64,000 bases of DNA from Catellatospora paridis (GTDB lineage: Bacteria; Actinomycetota; Actinomycetes; Mycobacteriales; Micromonosporaceae), in NCBI RefSeq assembly GCF_009720365.1, contig NZ_WBZD01000020.1, positions 124,001 to 188,000 of the forward strand, in the 5' to 3' direction. The notes under the pieces are model-generated. The model worked only from the letters and a program-made list of their open reading frames with translations, was not told where the DNA came from and ran no database searches. Shown here piece by piece: positions 15,811-24,734 of the stretch (its first letter is position 1; the number at the start of each line of letters is the position of its first letter). The position numbers were made by a program, and so were the translations under genes.

Positions 15811-17019
15811 GTGGCACGGCTCGCCGGTTCGTCCAAGCTGCTCCGGGCCATGAACGAGAGCGCGACCATGGCGCTGCTCATCGATCGGGGCACGCTCACC
15901 CGCGGCGAACTGCGGGAGCTGACCGGCCTGTCCAAGCCGACCACCTCCGACGTGCTGCGCACGCTCACCGAGGCGGGGCTGGCGATCGTCGTGGGCCACA
16001 CCAGCGGCGGGCCCGGCCCCAATGCGGAGGTGTACGCGGTCAACCCGGCCGCAGCGACGGTGCTGGCGATCTCGGTACGGGACGTGAGCGAGACGTTACA
16101 CGCTCCGTTCGAGGCGGCGCTGTGCGATCTCGGCGGAGCGGTGCTGGCCCGCGCGGCGTACCCCAGCGACCCGGCCGACGGCGACCCGGTGGGCACGGTG
16201 CGGGCGATCGCCGGCGACCTGTGCGCACGCGCCGGGCTGGCGGGTGACCGCGTCACCCACCTGCACCTGGGCGTGCCCGGCTCGTACGACCCGGGCACCG
16301 GCGCGATCCGGCACATCGACGTCACCGGCTGGGGCCGCCCGGGGCTGGTCCCCGAGCTGGCCGCCGCGCTGGGCGTGACCGTCGAGGCGGACAACGACGT
16401 GAACCTGGCGGCGATCGCCGAACGCCACCGCGGCGCGGCCGCGGGCAGCGGCAGTTTCGCCCTGCTCTGGCTCGGCGCGGGTCTGGGCTGCGCCATCGAC
16501 CTGGGCACCTCGCTGCTGCGCGGGGCGACGGGCGGGGCCGGCGAGATCGGCTACGTGCCGCTCGGTCTGGCCGCCCCCGGCCAGCCCCGCGACCTGCAGA
16601 GCCTGGCCGGCGGCCCGGCCGTGGCGGCGCTCGGCGCGGCACACGGCTTCACCGGGGCCACCCCGGAGGAGATGGTCGCCGACGCCGCCCGCGCGGACTC
16701 CCCCGCGGCCGCCGACTTCCTCGCGGCGCTGGCCGACCGGATCGCGGTCGTGCTGGCCGTGGTCGCGGCACTGGTCGACCCGCCGCTGGTGGTGCTGGCC
16801 GGCGAGGTCGCCCAGGCGGGCGGCCCCCGGCTGCGCGACCTGGTCACCGAGGCGTTCCACCGCAACACCCCGCTGCGCACCCCGGTCGAGGTGACCGCGC
16901 TGACCGACGACGCGGTGCTGCTCGGCGCCATGGACTCGGGTCTGCGCTCGGTGCGCGAATCCCTGGTCGACTCGCTGAACGCCCGGCCCATCCCCGGTCC
17001 CGTGCTGCGCTCGGCCTGA
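15811..17019 (+). CDS. ROK-family transcriptional regulator
   Basis: 402 residues from GTG 15811 (GAGGAGGG upstream). Residues 1-75 form a winged helix-turn-helix ('[20 protein letters not shown]', '[11 protein letters not shown]'). The rest is a ROK sugar-kinase-like fold with '[18 protein letters not shown]', '[14 protein letters not shown]' and '[12 protein letters not shown]'. The zinc-binding Cys cluster (CxCGxxGCxE) normally following GEIG is missing: the sequence there reads '[16 protein letters not shown]'. It probably represses the downstream GH4-kinase pair in response to a sugar. Sugar kinase activity is unlikely. Confidence 0.88.
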   Translation: MARLAGSSKLLRAMNESATMALLIDRGTLTRGELRELTGLSKPTTSDVLRTLTEAGLAIVVGHTSGGPGPNAEVYAVNPAAATVLAISVRDVSETLHAPFEAALCDLGGAVLARAAYPSDPADGDPVGTVRAIAGDLCARAGLAGDRVTHLHLGVPGSYDPGTGAIRHIDVTGWGRPGLVPELAAALGVTVEADNDVNLAAIAERHRGAAAGSGSFALLWLGAGLGCAIDLGTSLLRGATGGAGEIGYVPLGLAAPGQPRDLQSLAGGPAVAALGAAHGFTGATPEEMVADAARADSPAAADFLAALADRIAVVLAVVAALVDPPLVVLAGEVAQAGGPRLRDLVTEAFHRNTPLRTPVEVTALTDDAVLLGAMDSGLRSVRESLVDSLNARPIPGPVLRSA

Positions 17020-17076
17020 CCGCCGACCGCCCGAACCACCCGTCCCCCTCAGCTCCGCATGACAGAGAGAGCACCA

Positions 17077-18336
17077 ATGAAGATCGCAGTCGTGGGTGGA
17101 GGCTCCACCTACACCCCCGAGCTGGTCGACGGGTTCGCCCGGCTGGCCGGCAGCCTCGACGTCACCGAGCTGTGCCTGATCGACCCGGCCGGGTCACGGC
17201 TGGACGTCATCGGCCCGTACGCCCGCCGCCTGATGGCCCACCACGGCCACCCCGGCACGCTGACCTGGACCACCGACCTCGACGCCGGGCTGACCGACGC
17301 CGCGGTGGTCGTCGTCCAGCTGCGCGTCGGCGGGCAGACCGCCCGGATCAGCGACGAGACCTTCCCTCTGGAGTGCGGCTGCGTCGGGCAGGAGACCACC
17401 GGCGCGGGCGGCCTGGCCAAGGCGCTGCGCACGGTGCCGGTCGTGCTCGACGTCGCCGAGCGGGCCGCGCGACTGGCCGCACCCGGCGCGTGGATCGTCG
17501 ACTTCACCAACCCGGTCGGCATCGTCACCCGCGCCCTGCTGGACGCCGGGCACAAGGCGGTCGGCCTGTGCAATGTGGCCATCGGCTTCCAGCGCCGGTT
17601 CGCCGCGCTGCTCGGCGTGGAGCCGGGCGCGGTCACCCTCGACCACGTCGGCCTGAACCACCTCACCTGGGAGCGCGCCGCGTACGTCGACGGCGTCGAC
17701 CGGCTGCCCGAGCTGCTCGCCGGGCACCTGGACGAGCTGGCCGGGCCGGTGCAGCTGCCGCCGTCGCTGCTGCGGCTGCTCGGCAACGTGCCGTCGTACT
17801 ACCTGCGCTACTTCTACGCCCACGACGAGGTCGTGCGCGAGGAGCGCGACGCCCCCACCCGCGGGCAGAAGGTCGCCGAGATGGAGACCGAGCTGCTGAA
17901 GATGTACGCCGACCCGGCCCTCACCACCAAACCGGACCTGCTGTCCAAGCGGGGCGGGGCATTCTACTCCGAGGCGGCCGTCGGCCTGATCACGTCGCTG
18001 CTCACCGGCGACGGCGCGGTGCACGCGGTGAACCTGCGCAACGGCGGCCACCTGCCGTTCCTGCCCGACGACGCGGTGATCGAGGTCAGCGCCCGGGTGG
18101 ACCGCGACGGCCCGGTGGCCGTCAAGGCCCCACCGGTCGGCCCCGAACTGTCCGGCCTGATCGCCGGCGTCGCCGCGTACGAGGAGCTGGCCGTGCGCGC
18201 CGCGGTGCACGGCGGCCGCGACCGCGTCTACGCCGCGCTGCTCGCCCACCCGCTGGTCGGCCAGCACGAGTACGCCGAGGCGCTCACCGGGCGCCTGCTC
18301 GCCGCCAACGCCGAGCACCTGCCGTGGGCCCGATGA
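17077..18336 (+). CDS. Glycoside hydrolase family 4 protein, 6-phospho-beta-glucosidase type
   Basis: 419 residues from ATG 17077 (GAGAGAG 5 bases upstream; an ATG six codons earlier is an alternative). GH4 hallmarks: N-terminal NAD-binding 'KIAVVGGGSTYTPELVDG', 'IDFTNPVGIVTRALLDAG'-type strand, 'GLCNVAIGFQRRFA' with the metal Cys, and 'LDHVGLNHLTW' with the Asn-His pair. These enzymes cleave by an NAD- and Mn-dependent redox elimination. GH4 6-phospho-beta-glucosidases act on phosphorylated disaccharides. No PTS or ABC transporter is adjacent, so the substrate is open. The next gene, a sugar kinase, overlaps by ATGA. Confidence 0.88.
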   Translation: MKIAVVGGGSTYTPELVDGFARLAGSLDVTELCLIDPAGSRLDVIGPYARRLMAHHGHPGTLTWTTDLDAGLTDAAVVVVQLRVGGQTARISDETFPLECGCVGQETTGAGGLAKALRTVPVVLDVAERAARLAAPGAWIVDFTNPVGIVTRALLDAGHKAVGLCNVAIGFQRRFAALLGVEPGAVTLDHVGLNHLTWERAAYVDGVDRLPELLAGHLDELAGPVQLPPSLLRLLGNVPSYYLRYFYAHDEVVREERDAPTRGQKVAEMETELLKMYADPALTTKPDLLSKRGGAFYSEAAVGLITSLLTGDGAVHAVNLRNGGHLPFLPDDAVIEVSARVDRDGPVAVKAPPVGPELSGLIAGVAAYEELAVRAAVHGGRDRVYAALLAHPLVGQHEYAEALTGRLLAANAEHLPWAR

Positions 18337-19340
18337 GCGAGCACAGCGAACTTTTTCTGGCGATCGACGGCGGGAACTCCAAAACCGACGTGGTGCTCGC
18401 CGACTCGGACGGGCGGGTGCGCGGCTACGTCCGCGGGCCCGGCTCGTGCCCGCAGGTGATCGGCCTGGACACGGCCGTCGCGCTGCTGGACCGGCTGGTC
18501 GGCGCGGCGCTGCGGGAGGCCGAGACGCCCCCGTCCGTGCCCGTCACGCGCGCCGAGGTCTACCTGTCCGGTCTCGACCTGCCGGAGGAGGTCGAGGCGG
18601 CGGCGAAGGCGGTCGCCCAGACCGGGTGGGCGGAGTCCTACCGGTTGGACAACGACACGTTCGCGCTGCTGCGGGCCGGCACCGACAGCCCGGACGCGAT
18701 CGCGGTCGTCTGCGGGGCCGGGATCAACTGTGTGGGGCGCAGCGCCGACGGGCGCACCGCCCGGTTCCCGGCGCTCGGCCCGATCTCCGGCGACTGGGGC
18801 GGCGGCCTGCACCTGGCCTCGCTGGCGATGTGGCACGCGGCGCGGGCCGAGGACGGCCGCGGGCCGGCCACGGCGCTGGCCGGGGCGGTGGCCGCGCACT
18901 TCGGGCAGGCCTCCGTCAACGACGTGATCACCGGCCTGCACCTGGGCAGCCTCAGCCAGGACCGGATGATCGAGCTGAGCGAGGTGCTGTTCGCCGCCGC
19001 CGGGCAGGGTGACGAGGTCGCCCGGCGCGTGGTGGCGCGTCAGGCGACCGAGATCACGTCATTGGTGACGGTTGCCGCGGACCGGCTCGGGCTGAGGGAG
19101 GAACCGTATGCCGTGGTCCTGGGCGGTGGTGTGCTGCGCGCCCGGCATCCCTTGCTGCAGGACGCCGTGGACGCGGGGGTGAAGGCCCACTCGTCGAAGG
19201 CCCGGTTGACCGTGCTCGCACAGCCACCGGTGGTGGGAGCGGGCCTTTTCGCACTGGACGCGCTGGGCGCGGCGCCTGCCGCCGCGGCCGCGTTGCGTTC
19301 CGCGCTGGAGGAGGCAAGCCCGCACCTCGCCCAGCGCTGA
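18333..19340 (+). CDS. BadF/BadG-type sugar kinase (N-acetylglucosamine kinase-like)
   Basis: 335 residues from ATG 18333, overlapping the GH4 stop (ATGA). Phosphate-1 motif 'LFLAIDGGNSKTDVVLADSD' at the N-terminus, 'RLDNDTFALLRAG' with the catalytic Asp, 'VCGAGINCVGRSADG' and 'GPISGDWGGGLHLA'. This is the fold of NAGK and related ATP-dependent amino-sugar kinases. Coupling with GH4 suggests that the two act on one glycoside: hydrolysis followed or preceded by phosphorylation. GlcNAc or glucosamine from chitobiose or cell-wall turnover is a candidate substrate, but this is inference. Confidence 0.82.
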   Translation: MSEHSELFLAIDGGNSKTDVVLADSDGRVRGYVRGPGSCPQVIGLDTAVALLDRLVGAALREAETPPSVPVTRAEVYLSGLDLPEEVEAAAKAVAQTGWAESYRLDNDTFALLRAGTDSPDAIAVVCGAGINCVGRSADGRTARFPALGPISGDWGGGLHLASLAMWHAARAEDGRGPATALAGAVAAHFGQASVNDVITGLHLGSLSQDRMIELSEVLFAAAGQGDEVARRVVARQATEITSLVTVAADRLGLREEPYAVVLGGGVLRARHPLLQDAVDAGVKAHSSKARLTVLAQPPVVGAGLFALDALGAAPAAAAALRSALEEASPHLAQR

Positions 19341-19344
19341 GGCG

Positions 19345-19860
19345 CTACTTGGCGATGGCGGTCTTCAGCCAGTTCAGCGCGGCCTTGTGGTAGGCGACGG
19401 CGAACTCCAGCCCTGCGGCGGTGAAGTCGTCGCCTTCCTTCTTGGCCTCCTTGGCCTGCTCACGGGCCTCCGCGAGCGCCTCGGTGTGGTGCGAGTTGGC
19501 GCTGTTGAGCAGCGAGTCGAACTGGTTGGTCGCGTGCGTGGATCCGAACGCGACACGCAGTGCATACGGGTTGCGCACCAGCTCGCGGCCGGGCTCCTCG
19601 TTCAGCCAGCGGGCGAAGGCGCGCTTGCCCGACGCGGTGATCGCGTAGGGCTGGCTCGCCCGCGGGCCGGGCTTGCCGAGCTTGACGAATCCGAGCTCGG
19701 CGAGGACCGGCAGTTCGCGGTAGACCTGAGACCGGGTCATGGACCAGTATGGGCTGAGCCGACGTTCGGCTGCCGCCATCAGCTGGCCACCGGTCATGGG
19801 GCCGTCGTGCAGCAGGCCGAGCACGGCCGCCGCAGTAGCGTTGATTCCTACCTCTGCCAT
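19345..19860 (-). CDS. PadR-family transcriptional regulator
   Basis: 171 residues. The N-terminal winged helix has the PadR pattern 'AAVLGLLHDGPMTGGQLMAA' and 'YWSMTRSQVYRELPVLAELG' followed by the wing 'PRASQPYAITASGKRAFARW'. The C-terminal half (about 95-171) is helical ('HTEALAEAREQAKEAKKEGD'), as in the PadR_C dimerisation domain. Its stop is 4 bases from the end of the convergent sugar-kinase gene. The target is unknown; the 394-base space upstream, with a 16-bp palindrome, is a plausible binding region. Confidence 0.88.
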   Translation of the reverse strand: MAEVGINATAAAVLGLLHDGPMTGGQLMAAAERRLSPYWSMTRSQVYRELPVLAELGFVKLGKPGPRASQPYAITASGKRAFARWLNEEPGRELVRNPYALRVAFGSTHATNQFDSLLNSANSHHTEALAEAREQAKEAKKEGDDFTAAGLEFAVAYHKAALNWLKTAIAK

Positions 19861-20254
19861 GACTCAACGCTGCCACTTTCACAGCCTTCTGTCCAGGATA
19901 TCGGCCCATCCACAGTGCACATTCCCCGCCGGACAGTCCCTTTCCGACTGTCTGATCAGACAGGAATATGTCCGTTTCCTGCCTCCGAAGTCCCGCCTGA
20001 CGGGATAACACAAACCGCCCGATATCTCTCCCCTCGGCGTGTCGCCCCTTTTCGCCCCCCGCCCACACCCACCCGATCTTGCCCAGTACCCAACGATCAC
20101 CCCAAACCCGACATATCCACAGGTCAGTCCACAGGATCCTCGCGATGATCGCCGTTTCCGGTCAAGACATGGGGCCGTACTCGGCTTTCTGCCCCGAACA
20201 GCGATCTCCATCCGCTCCGGACCGGGACGGGGCGGGGCCCGGCGGGGCGTGCGG
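19861..20254. other. 394-base gene-free region between padR and kynA
   Basis: No open frame with coding bias is seen. It holds the palindrome at 19948-19963 and T/C-rich stretches, and its GC is lower than the flanks. It probably contains the padR promoter and the 3' end of the kynA transcript. No convincing terminator is visible. Confidence 0.6.
19948..19963. promoter_or_regulatory. 16-bp perfect palindrome CTGTCTGATCAGACAG
   Basis: Perfect dyad 88-103 bases upstream of the PadR gene start. It may be an operator for PadR itself or for another dimeric regulator. The usual PadR ATGT-N8-ACAT pattern is not seen. Confidence 0.5.
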
Positions 20255-21055
20255 TCAGAGGGCGGCGCGCAGGGACCAGAGGGCGGGGTAGAAGCGGGTG
20301 TCCAGGCGGGAGCGCAGGTAGGGGCTGCCCGCGGAGCCGCCGGTGCCGGGTTTGGCACCGATCTGGCGTTCGGCCATCAGCACGTGCCGGGCCCGCCACA
20401 GCGACCACGCCTGGTCGTGGGCGATCAGCGCCTCGGCCAGGTCCCAGAGCGCGCCGTGGTGCTCCCGGTCGCGCGCGATGGCCACGAGCGCCGCCAGCAC
20501 CTCGTCATCGGAGCCGACGGCGAAGCCGTGCGCGGCCAGCAGCGCCAGGTAGCCGTCCCAGAGCGTCGGCTCGGCTAGCCGGCGGCGCAGCCGCTCCTCC
20601 TCGGCGGGGGCCAGGCCGCGCAGCCGCTCCAGGAAGCCGGGGTCCTTGAGGCCGGAGATGAACTCGATCTCGCGGAACTGGGCGGACTGGAACCCGGAGG
20701 CGGGCGCGAGCAGCGTGCGGAAGGCGAGGAAGTCCTGCGGGGTCATCGTGTCGATGACGTCGACCTGACCGACCAGCAGCACCTCGACCGCGTGGCAGCG
20801 CTCCAGGCGCACCCGGGGCAGGTAGCTCTCCCCCGCCAGCATCCGGTCCCGGGCGTCGGCCAGCTCGTGCAGGAGCAGCTGGAACCACAGCTCGTACGCC
20901 TGGTGGATGGTGATGAACAGCAGCTCGTCGTGGGCGGCCGGAGCGGACTGGGGCACCTGCTGGGCCAGCAGCTCGGGCACGCGCAGGTAGCTGCCGTAGG
21001 TCAGGCGGCCACCCTGCTCCCCGAAGCTCTGCACGCAGTCACGGTACTCGGACAT
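20255..21055 (-). CDS. kynA: Tryptophan 2,3-dioxygenase
   Basis: 266-residue haem enzyme opening the indole ring of tryptophan to N-formylkynurenine. Family motifs: 'LTYGSYLRVPELLAQQ', 'HDELLFITIHQAYELWFQLL' with the substrate-binding His and Arg region, 'SGFQSAQFREIEF', and the haem-ligand His in 'WSLWRARHVLMAERQIGAK', then 'GTGGSAGSPYL'. Length fits short bacterial TDOs. No kynureninase or formamidase gene is nearby; its neighbours are pruA on the same strand (separated by a terminator) and a PadR regulator. Confidence 0.95.
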   Translation of the reverse strand: MSEYRDCVQSFGEQGGRLTYGSYLRVPELLAQQVPQSAPAAHDELLFITIHQAYELWFQLLLHELADARDRMLAGESYLPRVRLERCHAVEVLLVGQVDVIDTMTPQDFLAFRTLLAPASGFQSAQFREIEFISGLKDPGFLERLRGLAPAEEERLRRRLAEPTLWDGYLALLAAHGFAVGSDDEVLAALVAIARDREHHGALWDLAEALIAHDQAWSLWRARHVLMAERQIGAKPGTGGSAGSPYLRSRLDTRFYPALWSLRAAL

Positions 21056-21064
21056 ATACGAAAG

Positions 21065-21095
21065 AAGGGGCTGTATCGCCTGGATACAGCCCCTT
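21065..21095 (-). terminator. pruA terminator
   Basis: 13-bp arms AAGGGGCTGTATC / GATACAGCCCCTT with a 5-base loop, 16 bases past the pruA stop and just upstream of kynA. Confidence 0.85.
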
Positions 21096-21110
21096 GCTCA
21101 GCTCAGCGCA

Positions 21111-22757
21111 TCACGGACGCGGGTGGTCGGTGTCCATGTGCGGGTAGCGGTGGTCGGTCGGCGGGACGAACGTCTCCTTGATGGTCCGCGGGGACATCCA
21201 GCGGATCAGGTTGTGCCAGGAGCCCGCCTTGTCGTTGGTGCCCGAGGCCCGGCCGCCGCCGAAGGGCTGCTGGCCGACGACCGCGCCGGTCGGCTTGTCG
21301 TTGAGGTAGAAGTTGCCCGCCGCGAAGCGCAGCTCGTGCGACATCCACTCCAGCGCCCGGCGGTCCTGCGCGAAGATCGCGCCGGTCAGCGCGTACGGCG
21401 CGACGTTCTCCATCTGCTTGACGACCGTGGCGAAGTCGGCGTCGTCGTAGACGTACACGGCCAGGATCGGCCCGAAGTACTCGGTGGTGAACACCTCGTT
21501 GGCCGGGTCGGTGCAGACGATCACGGTCGGCTGCACGAAGTAGCCGACGCTGTCGTCGACCTCGCCGCCCGCGACGATCTCGCAGGACTCCGACGCCTTG
21601 GCCTTCTCCAGCGCGGCCGCGTGCCGGGCGAACGCCCGGTCGTCGATCACCGCGCCGCCGAAGTTGCGGAAGTCGGTGACGTCGCCGTAGGTCAGCGACT
21701 CGGTGTCGGCGACGAGCTGGTCGCGCACGCCGGACTCCCACAGCGAGCGCGGCACGTACGCCCGCGACGCCGCGGAGCACTTCTGCCCCTGGTATTCGAA
21801 CGCGCCCCGGACCATGGCGGTGACCAGCGCGGCCGGGTCGGCCGACGGGTGCGCGACGATGAAGTCCTTGCCGCCGGTCTCGCCCACGATGCGGGGGTAG
21901 GAGCGGTAGCCGGCGATGTTGTCGCCGATCTGCTTCCACAGGTGCTGGAACACCCGGGTGGAGCCGGTGAAGTGGATGCCGGCCAGGTCGGGGTCGGCCA
22001 GCGCGACCTCGGAGACGGCCAGGCCGTCGCCGGTCACCATGTTGATGACGCCCGGGGGCAGGCCCGCCTCCTCGAACAGCCGCATCAGGAAGTGCGCCGA
22101 GAACTGCTGGGTGTGCGCCGGCTTCCAGAGCACCGTGTTGCCCATCAGGGCCGGGGTCGCCGGCAGGTTGCCCGCGATGGCGGTGAAGTTGAACGGGGTG
22201 ACCGCGTAGACGAAGCCTTCCAGCGGGCGGTGGTCGAAGCGGTTCCACACGCCGGCCGAGGAGACCGGCTGCTCGGCCAGCAGCTTGCGGCCGAAGGCCA
22301 CGTTGAAGCGCAGGAAGTCGATCAGCTCGCAGGCCGAGTCGATCTCCGCCTGCTGCACGGTCTTCGACTGGCCGAGCATGGTGGCGCCGTTGAGGGTGTC
22401 GCGCCACGGGCCGGAGAGCAGATCGGCGGCCTTCAGGAAGATCGCGGCGCGGTCGTCGAAGGACATATCACGCCAAAGGGGGGCGGCTTTCTTCGCGGCC
22501 GTCACCGCCGCCACCGCATCGGCGTTGGTGGCATTGTGGGTGACTCCCAGCACATGCGCGTGCTTGTGCGGCTGGACGACGTGGATCGCGTTGCCGCCAC
22601 CCATACGCTGCTGCCCGTCGATGGTCATCGTCAGCTCGAGCTGCTCCGAGGCGAGCTCCCCGAGACGTTTGTGCAGACGGGATCGCTCAGCGCTGCCCGG
22701 TGCGTAGGTGTGCACCGGCTCGTTGTGCGGCTCGGGCACCACGGATACGGCGTCCAT
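21111..22757 (-). CDS. pruA: L-glutamate gamma-semialdehyde dehydrogenase (1-pyrroline-5-carboxylate dehydrogenase)
   Basis: 548-residue ALDH of the PruA type, second step of proline catabolism to glutamate. N-terminal extension 'SELASEQLELTMTIDGQQRM'-type region, 'YAVTPFNFTAIAGNLPATPA', the cofactor-side Glu in 'IVGETGGKDFIVAHPSAD', the nucleophilic Cys in 'EYQGQKCSAASRAYVP', and the C-terminal 'YLNDKPTGAVVGQQPFGGGR' region that is diagnostic for P5C dehydrogenases. Proline dehydrogenase (putB) is not in the window. Upstream of the start is an inverted repeat CTTTGC-N10-GCAAAG. Confidence 0.95.
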   Translation of the reverse strand: MDAVSVVPEPHNEPVHTYAPGSAERSRLHKRLGELASEQLELTMTIDGQQRMGGGNAIHVVQPHKHAHVLGVTHNATNADAVAAVTAAKKAAPLWRDMSFDDRAAIFLKAADLLSGPWRDTLNGATMLGQSKTVQQAEIDSACELIDFLRFNVAFGRKLLAEQPVSSAGVWNRFDHRPLEGFVYAVTPFNFTAIAGNLPATPALMGNTVLWKPAHTQQFSAHFLMRLFEEAGLPPGVINMVTGDGLAVSEVALADPDLAGIHFTGSTRVFQHLWKQIGDNIAGYRSYPRIVGETGGKDFIVAHPSADPAALVTAMVRGAFEYQGQKCSAASRAYVPRSLWESGVRDQLVADTESLTYGDVTDFRNFGGAVIDDRAFARHAAALEKAKASESCEIVAGGEVDDSVGYFVQPTVIVCTDPANEVFTTEYFGPILAVYVYDDADFATVVKQMENVAPYALTGAIFAQDRRALEWMSHELRFAAGNFYLNDKPTGAVVGQQPFGGGRASGTNDKAGSWHNLIRWMSPRTIKETFVPPTDHRYPHMDTDHPRP

Positions 22758-23137
22758 CGATGGCTCCTCCGGTCGGAAGGTACGTCAACGTTCTTTGCAT
22801 ACTTGCACGCAAAGTACCGCCACAGACCGGCCCGGCGGCAGACATGTGATCCGTTCGACCATGACCGGGTCGGCTACCACCGGGTCGACCGCGATCCGGT
22901 CCAGGTCACCGGGCCCGCCCTACCGCTCCAGCCTACCCACCCCTCCGGCCTGGCTAGGCTAGGTCGCCGGACCATGGAGCCCCGCTCGTCCAGGCCTGCC
23001 GCGCCGTCGGCGGCCCGGTCGGCCGGACCCGTTCCACCGGTGGCCACGCGCCAGCCGTCCAGGCCCTTCCGACACGGGGCCGCCGCGGCGAGCACCACGC
23101 CGTCGGCAGGCCCACTGTCGCCCAACAGGAGACCACG
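22758..23137. other. 380-base intergenic region upstream of pruA
   Basis: It contains CTTTGC-N10-GCAAAG at 22793-22814, 36-57 bases before the pruA start, a likely operator or promoter element. The remainder is GC-rich and looks like non-coding or very short coding sequence. No RNA or further repeat is seen. Confidence 0.5.
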
Positions 23138-24094
23138 ATGACCGAGCCCGCGATCGCCACGTCCGCCCACCCCCAGCGCAAGGCCGGGTCGCAGCCCCCC
23201 GCCGGGCCGGAGGCGCCGCGTACGCCGTCCACGACCGGCTGGCTGGCCTTCTCGGCCCTGGCCTGGCTCCTGGTGACACTTCTCTTCTACCGCACCGCGT
23301 TCACCGGCGAGGCGGGCGACTCGAGCCTGGTGATGGCGGCCATCCTGCTGCCGCAGGTGGTACAGGCCAACCTCCTGGCCGGGGTGGCGGTCGGGCTCTG
23401 GTCCACGCTCGTGCTGGGCCGCCGCAAGCCGTGGGCCGAGCGGGGCGTCGGCCGCTGGGCCGTGGGCACGGCCGCCGGTCTGCTCACCGGCACGCTGGCC
23501 AGCGGCGCCGTCCTGCTGGCGTACGGCATGTCGGCCCGCGCCGTCGGCGTGGTGGCGATCGCCGTCGGGGTGGCCGGCGCGCTCGGCGGGGCGCTGGGCG
23601 CGATCCGCCCCGCCCGCATCCTGGCCGCCGGCCTGTCCGCCACGCTGCTGGTGCTGGTCTTCCTCAACGTGGTGGCGCTGTTCTCGACGCCGCTGCTGGA
23701 CGCGTTCGGCAGCGGCGACACCGCGGCCGACCGCTACTCGGCGAACGGGCTGCTGGCAGGCACCACCGCGATCATCGCGGGGCTGCTGGCCGGACTCGTC
23801 GCCTACTGGCGCATCCGGCGTGCGGCCGCGCGCAGCGGGGACACCCCGAAGTGGCCGGTCTACCTGGCCGCGGGCGCGTCCGCCGGGCTGCTGCTGATCG
23901 TCGCCCACTTCTGCACCCGGCTGGGCGTCGCGCAGCTGCTCTCGATGGCCGAGGGCGAGATCTCCGCGGACACCGAGATCCTCTCCTTCATCGCGGCGTC
24001 ACGCCTGAACACCGGCCTGGTCGTGCTGTTCGTCGGCGCGATCACGACGACCATCGCGTACGGCCGGACGCTGCCCAAGGCCGTCCGGGACTGA
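23138..24094 (+). CDS. Multi-pass membrane protein, function unknown
   Basis: 318 residues. The N-terminus (1-32) is Pro/Ala/Thr-rich and cytoplasmic. About seven or eight TM helices follow, e.g. 'FSALAWLLVTLLFYRTAFTG', 'ANLLAGVAVGLWSTLVLG', 'VGVVAIAVGVAGALGGALGA', 'ILAAGLSATLLVLVFLNVVA', 'LLAGTTAIIAGLLAGLVAYW', 'AAGASAGLLLIVAHF' and 'LVVLFVGAITTTIAYG'. There are no transport or enzymatic motifs. This resembles actinobacterial conserved membrane proteins of unassigned function. It is convergent with the DUF6912-like gene. Confidence 0.7.
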   Translation: MTEPAIATSAHPQRKAGSQPPAGPEAPRTPSTTGWLAFSALAWLLVTLLFYRTAFTGEAGDSSLVMAAILLPQVVQANLLAGVAVGLWSTLVLGRRKPWAERGVGRWAVGTAAGLLTGTLASGAVLLAYGMSARAVGVVAIAVGVAGALGGALGAIRPARILAAGLSATLLVLVFLNVVALFSTPLLDAFGSGDTAADRYSANGLLAGTTAIIAGLLAGLVAYWRIRRAAARSGDTPKWPVYLAAGASAGLLLIVAHFCTRLGVAQLLSMAEGEISADTEILSFIAASRLNTGLVVLFVGAITTTIAYGRTLPKAVRD

Positions 24095-24101
24095 CGCCGG
24101 C

Positions 24102-24605
24102 TCACCGGAGGAGCTCGTCGAGCTCCTCCGGTGCGTACCACAGCAGGTCCAGATCCTCGGCCGAGTCGACGGTGAACTGCGCGTCCGGGTCGCCGCCGGC
24201 GGCCCGCTCGACCACCTCGGCGGCCTCGGCCACCACCGGCTCCGCCTCGGGCTCGTCCACGTGGAAGGCGGCGATCGCGGCGCGGCGCACCGCGCCGTTC
24301 AGCCGCACCGTGCTGGTGCCCAGGTCACGGTTCTCGACGGTCACCTGGCTCGCGGGCACGTCGGCGGAGACGACCACGCGCCGCCGGGGCGCGGCCGGGT
24401 CGTCGCGCAGCAGGCGCAGCGCGTCCTGGGCGGCCCGCATGAAGGCGACGTACTCCAGCTCCTCCTCGTCGCCCTCGGCGTACCACTCGCGCAGGGCCGG
24501 GGTCACCGCGTGCGCGGTCGCGCCAGGCAGCTCCTCGGCTTCGCGCAGTGCCGCGACCAGCCGCACCGTCGCCGGCACGTACACCCTCACGAGATCGTTC
24601 GCCAC
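24102..24605 (-). CDS. DUF6912-like conserved actinobacterial protein
   Basis: 167 residues from GTG 24605 ([11 protein letters not shown]). The N-terminus '[20 protein letters not shown]' and '[20 protein letters not shown]' match a conserved actinobacterial protein of unknown function. The centre reads '[20 protein letters not shown]' and the C-terminus is acidic ([17 protein letters not shown]). The last eight codons and the stop lie in a perfect 12-bp inverted repeat, which may also terminate transcription of the convergent membrane gene. Its role is unknown; family membership is from memory. Confidence 0.65.
   Translation of the reverse strand: MANDLVRVYVPATVRLVAALREAEELPGATAHAVTPALREWYAEGDEEELEYVAFMRAAQDALRLLRDDPAAPRRRVVVSADVPASQVTVENRDLGTSTVRLNGAVRRAAIAAFHVDEPEAEPVVAEAAEVVERAAGGDPDAQFTVDSAEDLDLLWYAPEELDELLR
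24105..24131. terminator. Perfect 12-bp palindrome inside a C-terminal coding end
   Basis: CCGGAGGAGCTC-GTC-GAGCTCCTCCGG. It forms codons for E-E-L-D-E-L-L-R of the minus-strand gene and lies 11 bases past the stop of the plus-strand membrane gene, so it may act as a terminator for it. Confidence 0.5.
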
Positions 24606-24682
24606 GTCGGATCCCTCCGTCCCGTTCGCCTGCGGACAGTCTCGCACGGCGACACCGGACTCCCCGCGACACACCATCCGAT

Positions 24683-24699
24683 GGCAAACTGAAGCAACC
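24683..24699 (+). promoter_or_regulatory. 10-bp-spaced CAAAC-type direct repeat before the HTH gene
   Basis: GGCAAACTGAAGCAACC: CAAAC at 24685 and CAACC at 24695, exactly 10 bases apart, about 50 bases upstream of the start at 24735. The same 16-17-base sequence recurs at 25055-25071. Confidence 0.5.
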
Positions 24700-24734
24700 G
24701 CACGAATCAGCCCCTCCTCAGGAGATCCGCCGCC

